Shown: one piece after another, positions 6,765-10,000 of the stretch
Layout of the letters: each line of letters opens with the position of its first letter
Numbering within the stretch: the first letter of the stretch is position 1
Origin: Asticcacaulis sp.
Lineage (GTDB): Bacteria > Pseudomonadota > Alphaproteobacteria > Caulobacterales > Caulobacteraceae
Reading direction: 5' to 3'
Assembly (NCBI RefSeq): GCF_020217185.1
Contig: NZ_JAIWNX010000009.1
Location: 1 to 10,000 of the forward strand
DNA length: 10,000 bases
Notes under the pieces: model-generated
What the model was told of the DNA's origin: nothing
The model's input: only the letters and a program-made list of their open reading frames with translations
The model's database searches: none
Position numbers and translations under genes: made by a program

Positions 6765-9032
6765 CTATCGCGGATAGAGCCAGACCTGCGCCACCTGCCG
6801 TCCGCGCCCGGAACCGCCCAGCCCTTCCGTACGGAACCATTTAAGGCTCAGGTGGCCCTGCGCCGTGACCTCTGGCGGCAGGTCCAGCTCTACCGTCTCC
6901 GGATTGCTGCGGCGGGCGCGGGCCGCGTGCAGGGTCGTCGTGTCATTGGCGATCAGAGTCAGCGGCAGGGCATAGTCTTCGCCGGCATAGACGATTTTAA
7001 GCCGATAGGTCCGTGAGCGATCCAACCCTTCGTAGCGCAGTTCCAGCGGGGTTTCATACAGCGCCTCGGCATAGGTGATCCACGCCAGACGCCAGCCGTC
7101 ATCCGGCGTGCGGTCGGCAATGCTCTCTATGGCCCCCGCCATTCGCTGCGGGTCGGTGGCCCAGTCAGTGCCGCGTACCAGATGCGGTGAGGCCTGCGGA
7201 TCGCCCAGATCATCGTAAAATCCGCCGGGCGGCGGCGCATCGCGACGTAACAGCGCTGCCAGACGGTCAGCGCGATTGGGTTCCGGCAGGGCCTCGATCT
7301 CATCCATCTGGCGGGTCAGCCACACCCGATCGTTCAGCGACACCTCAAGCCGGTCCAGATTGGCCCCGCGCTCCCAGTTGGACGCCCCATAGAGGCGCAC
7401 GCTCAGTTGCAGGCCGATGGCTGTATAGAGCCGCCCGGCCAGAGCGTGTATCTCAGTGCGCAAGGCCTGCGTGTCTGTGTCATCGGGAGTGGAAAGCGCC
7501 GAACGCGCTGCCTGAAAATTGTTTTTAGACAGTGCCTTATAGGCTTTTTCTTCACGTTGCGTCTCCGCCACAACGCGCCGCTGCACATAGGCGTCATAGA
7601 GGGCGCGATAGGCCAGCATGTCGTACCGCCAGTTGTCACGCCGGGGCAAACCCTTCAGCGCTGCCTGCATCCGCGCAATGTTTTGGTTTGCCCGCACTGG
7701 CCCGCGCCAGTTGCGCTCCAGACCTTCCAGCACCGCCCCGAACCGCGCGTCGCCCAGAAAATACCGGCCATAGTCCGCCGCCATCGTCCCCGGTGTTTGC
7801 GCGGAATCAATGCCGAGCCCGACCCACAACATCTTGTTGACATCATCCGTCACCCCTTCGGAATAGGTGACAAAGCCTTCAAAATCCCCGGCGAAATGGC
7901 GGTAGATATGGCTTTGGGCCTGCGGTTGCGGGTTGATGGGTTCGCGCCCTTCGGTGAGGGCAAAGGCCGCATCAAAGCCCGGCACCGGAAACTGCGCGTG
8001 CAGGGTATGGGCAATGTCGGGATAGAACAGCACCTTATAGCGTGCTGGTATGCGCACGCGCTGCACTGACACGGCGTCGCGCGATTGCGGCCCGACAAAG
8101 ACCCCCGTCAACCATGGATTTTCTTGTGCCATAAGGGCGTAGAAGCGCTCATACTGCGCCTTGTCAAAGCCCTGTGCCGACACCCACACCGTCGCCTTCG
8201 GGTGATAGCGCCGCAGGATCGCCGCCTCATCGCGGATTAGGGGGAAGAGGATATCCGGCGGGGTATGGCCGGGGTCGCCGCCCGGAATGAACAGGCTGCT
8301 TATGTGCGGTGTGGCGCGCACCAGCGCCTCAAAGCGCTTAAGCTCCACCGCCCTTTGCACCGGGTCGCCATAGTCGGCCATCATCTGCGGGTAATAGAGG
8401 TGGAAATCGACCCCATAGCGTTGCGCCAATCGCGACACGCCGATCAGGGTGTCGAGCGGCGGGGCCGGAAATAGCGGGCTTTCGGCGGCATCATCCGAAA
8501 TCGGGGCGATCCATTGCAGGCCATTGGTGCCAAACACGATAAGGTCGCGCAGATGCCGCTCGAACATGGCCAGCGTAAAGGCGTCATAGCTGTTGTTCTT
8601 GAAGCGGTAGCCGATCTGATGCGCGCGGATGGCCTTGTCAGGCGCGACATAGAGCGGCAGGCCGCGCACCCGCCCCTGCTCCACCTTGCGCAGCACATGG
8701 CCCATACCAAACATCAGACCGCGATCATCGTCACCGGCGATGATCAACCAGTTGTCTTTGGAAAACAGCGCATAGGCTTCCGGGCGCGCGGCCGGCAGGG
8801 TCTGGCTCCAGTCCTGCCACGCGGCACGCACCCTGGGTGGCAAGAGCGCGGCCACCTGCGACCGCTGCGCCAGAACCACCTGCCCGCGCAACGCCTCCAG
8901 CACCGGCTCCTCCCGGAACCACGCCGCCGTGGTCTGGGCCTGCGGACTGGCGTCAGGGGCGGTGATCAGGTTGGCCGCCACCGCCTGCGCCGACAGGCAC
9001 AGCCATAGACACAGACACAGGAGCCGTGCCAT
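6765..9032 (-). CDS. Secreted putative glycoside hydrolase of unassigned family (hexosaminidase-like N-domain plus probable barrel)
   Basis: A 755-residue protein starting at the ATG at 9030-9032, which overlaps the GH92 stop codon (TGATG); a 42-residue in-frame extension would run back into the GH92 gene and bury the signal peptide. Residues 1-19 (MARLLCLCLW...AVAA) are a Sec signal peptide. Residues 20-130 resemble the hexosaminidase-like domain that precedes barrels in GH20, GH67, GH84 and GH115 enzymes, ending in NWLIIAGDDDRGLMFGMGHVLRKV-like sequence. The central region looks like an alpha/beta barrel: HQIGYRFKNNSYD (138-150), SDD (179-181), FIPGGDPGHT (248-257), WVSAQGFD (283-290), FYPDIAHT (336-343), TYSEGVTDDVNK (389-400, E392, D396, D397) and ERNWRGP (439-445). 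A helical section and a C-terminal beta-rich domain (about 610-755) follow. No family signature is complete, so I name no reaction. Context suggests an exo-glycosidase acting on the same glycan as GH92. Confidence 0.8.
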   Translation of the reverse strand: MARLLCLCLWLCLSAQAVAANLITAPDASPQAQTTAAWFREEPVLEALRGQVVLAQRSQVAALLPPRVRAAWQDWSQTLPAARPEAYALFSKDNWLIIAGDDDRGLMFGMGHVLRKVEQGRVRGLPLYVAPDKAIRAHQIGYRFKNNSYDAFTLAMFERHLRDLIVFGTNGLQWIAPISDDAAESPLFPAPPLDTLIGVSRLAQRYGVDFHLYYPQMMADYGDPVQRAVELKRFEALVRATPHISSLFIPGGDPGHTPPDILFPLIRDEAAILRRYHPKATVWVSAQGFDKAQYERFYALMAQENPWLTGVFVGPQSRDAVSVQRVRIPARYKVLFYPDIAHTLHAQFPVPGFDAAFALTEGREPINPQPQAQSHIYRHFAGDFEGFVTYSEGVTDDVNKMLWVGLGIDSAQTPGTMAADYGRYFLGDARFGAVLEGLERNWRGPVRANQNIARMQAALKGLPRRDNWRYDMLAYRALYDAYVQRRVVAETQREEKAYKALSKNNFQAARSALSTPDDTDTQALRTEIHALAGRLYTAIGLQLSVRLYGASNWERGANLDRLEVSLNDRVWLTRQMDEIEALPEPNRADRLAALLRRDAPPPGGFYDDLGDPQASPHLVRGTDWATDPQRMAGAIESIADRTPDDGWRLAWITYAEALYETPLELRYEGLDRSRTYRLKIVYAGEDYALPLTLIANDTTTLHAARARRSNPETVELDLPPEVTAQGHLSLKWFRTEGLGGSGRGRQVAQVWLYPR

Positions 9033-10000
9033 CACATGAAGGACGGTGGCCGGTCGGCCATCCGCGCCCCGAAGGCCGGGTTGGGCGTGGCGCTCATCAG
9101 GAAGCGCAATTCGCCACCGCGCATCAGGGTGTCGTGAGAAATCCACGACCTGCTCCACGCCTTGCCGTTCAGGCGCACCCCGCTGACATAGACCTTATCC
9201 GGCCCGTTGCCTTCGGCGACGATGCTCAGATGCCGCCCGTTGCCGAGCGCAAGACGGGCCCGATTGACCAGAGGCGAGCCGAAGACATAGACCCCGCTGA
9301 CCGGATCAACCGTGTACAGGCCCAGCGCGCTCAGCACGTACCAGGCGCTCATCTGGCCGCAATCCTCATTGCCCTCCAGTCCGTTGGGCTCGGCACGGTA
9401 CATGGCCTTCATCAGCATCCGCACGCGCGACTGGGTTTTGGGCAGGGCACCCGCATAGGCATAGAGATAGGCGACGTGGTGGCTGGGCTCATTGCCGTGC
9501 GCGTACTGCCCGACCAGCCCGCTGATGTCGTCCAGCGAACCATGGTCGAGGTCCGACGGGGCGTTGAACAGCGCATCCAGCTTGGCCTCAAACGCCTTTT
9601 CCCCGCCGAACATCTGCATATAGCCATAGAGGTCGTGCTGATTGAGGAAGGTCGCCTGCCAGCCATTGGTTTCCGTATAGTCGCGCCAGCGCTTCTGATC
9701 GTGGCCCAGAGACTGCGGGAAATAGGGCGTCACCCACGTGCCGTCGGCCTTTTTGCCGCGCATAAAGTGGATGTAGGAGTCGAAGAGGTTGCGATAATTT
9801 CTTGAACGTTCACGCAATTTCCGCGCATCTTCATGGGCGCCGACCGCTGCGGCCAGCTTGGAGGCGCACCAGTCGCTGTAGGCGAACTCCAGTGTGCGCG
9901 AAACGGATTCATCGACCTTGTCGGCTGGGATATAGCCCAGTTGGCGATAGAGGCCGAAGCCGTGCACATCGTCATCAAAGGCGCGCTTGCGGATCACCTT
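9032..10000 (-). CDS. GH92 exo-alpha-mannosidase, C-terminal part (5' end outside window)
   Basis: The last 322 residues of a calcium-dependent, inverting exo-alpha-mannosidase of the kind that trims mannose from N-glycans; the reading frame is open through the right edge, so the N-terminal beta-sandwich and signal peptide are not visible. Diagnostic GH92 stretches, counted in the visible fragment: GYIPADKVDESVSRTLEFAYSDW (about 22-44), YTETNGWQ (108-115, with E110 matching the family's catalytic acid), HGNEPSHHVAYLYAYAG (168-184), and GLEGNEDCGQMSAWYV (207-222, D213 matching a catalytic base Asp). The C-terminal beta domain follows. The final Met codon plus TGA overlap the start of the next gene by one base (TGATG), giving a coupled two-gene unit. 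Linkage preference (alpha-1,2, 1,3 or 1,4) cannot be told from this part. Confidence 0.95.
   Translation of the reverse strand, partial: KVIRKRAFDDDVHGFGLYRQLGYIPADKVDESVSRTLEFAYSDWCASKLAAAVGAHEDARKLRERSRNYRNLFDSYIHFMRGKKADGTWVTPYFPQSLGHDQKRWRDYTETNGWQATFLNQHDLYGYMQMFGGEKAFEAKLDALFNAPSDLDHGSLDDISGLVGQYAHGNEPSHHVAYLYAYAGALPKTQSRVRMLMKAMYRAEPNGLEGNEDCGQMSAWYVLSALGLYTVDPVSGVYVFGSPLVNRARLALGNGRHLSIVAEGNGPDKVYVSGVRLNGKAWSRSWISHDTLMRGGELRFLMSATPNPAFGARMADRPPSFM

Noticed and set aside
4633..6840. A 735-codon open frame on the minus strand, antisense to the fucosidase gene
   Set aside because: The + strand frame has clear GH29 motifs, a leader and a ribosome-binding site. The antisense frame is Arg/Gly/Ala-rich, lacks domain motifs, and is the usual by-product of strong G/C bias at third codon positions.

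Overview
The window looks like a chromosomal segment of a free-living, GC-rich alphaproteobacterium. Codon usage, Tat- and Sec-exported glycosidases and the GntR/UTRA-regulated glycan genes point to a Caulobacterales-type organism (Asticcacaulis, Caulobacter or a relative). That assignment is inferred from style and gene content; no rRNA or housekeeping marker is present to prove it.

Left end (1-918, + strand): the last codons of a probable TerC-family membrane protein overlap by four bases the start of a complete single-domain (24-TM-type, homotetrameric) voltage-gated cation channel. Its selectivity filter, TLEGWAD, is nearly the filter of the prokaryotic calcium channel CavMr rather than that of NaChBac-type sodium channels. 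A gene-poor stretch follows (919-1364). It holds a degenerate direct repeat and a short inverted repeat but no credible gene.

The rest (1365-10000) is a glycan-degradation locus. On the minus strand lie a secreted GH84 beta-N-acetylglucosaminidase and, upstream of it, a GntR/HutC-type regulator with a UTRA ligand domain. A 372-base regulatory region separates the regulator from a divergent + strand GH29 alpha-L-fucosidase carrying accessory C-terminal modules. Converging on the fucosidase, with 17 bases between stop codons, is a minus-strand pair: the C-terminal half of a GH92 alpha-mannosidase (running off the right edge) and, coupled to it through a TGATG stop/start, a secreted 755-residue protein. 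That protein has an N-terminal hexosaminidase-like domain and a probable barrel domain, and I cannot assign it to a characterised glycosidase family.

Together, fucosidase, alpha-mannosidase and beta-GlcNAcase are the exo-activities needed to take apart N-glycans or similar glycoprotein glycans outside the cytoplasm. The UTRA regulator plausibly senses a released sugar (GlcNAc or a phosphate of it). The unassigned protein is the most likely novelty: it is locked into the same operon, so it probably acts on the same glycan.
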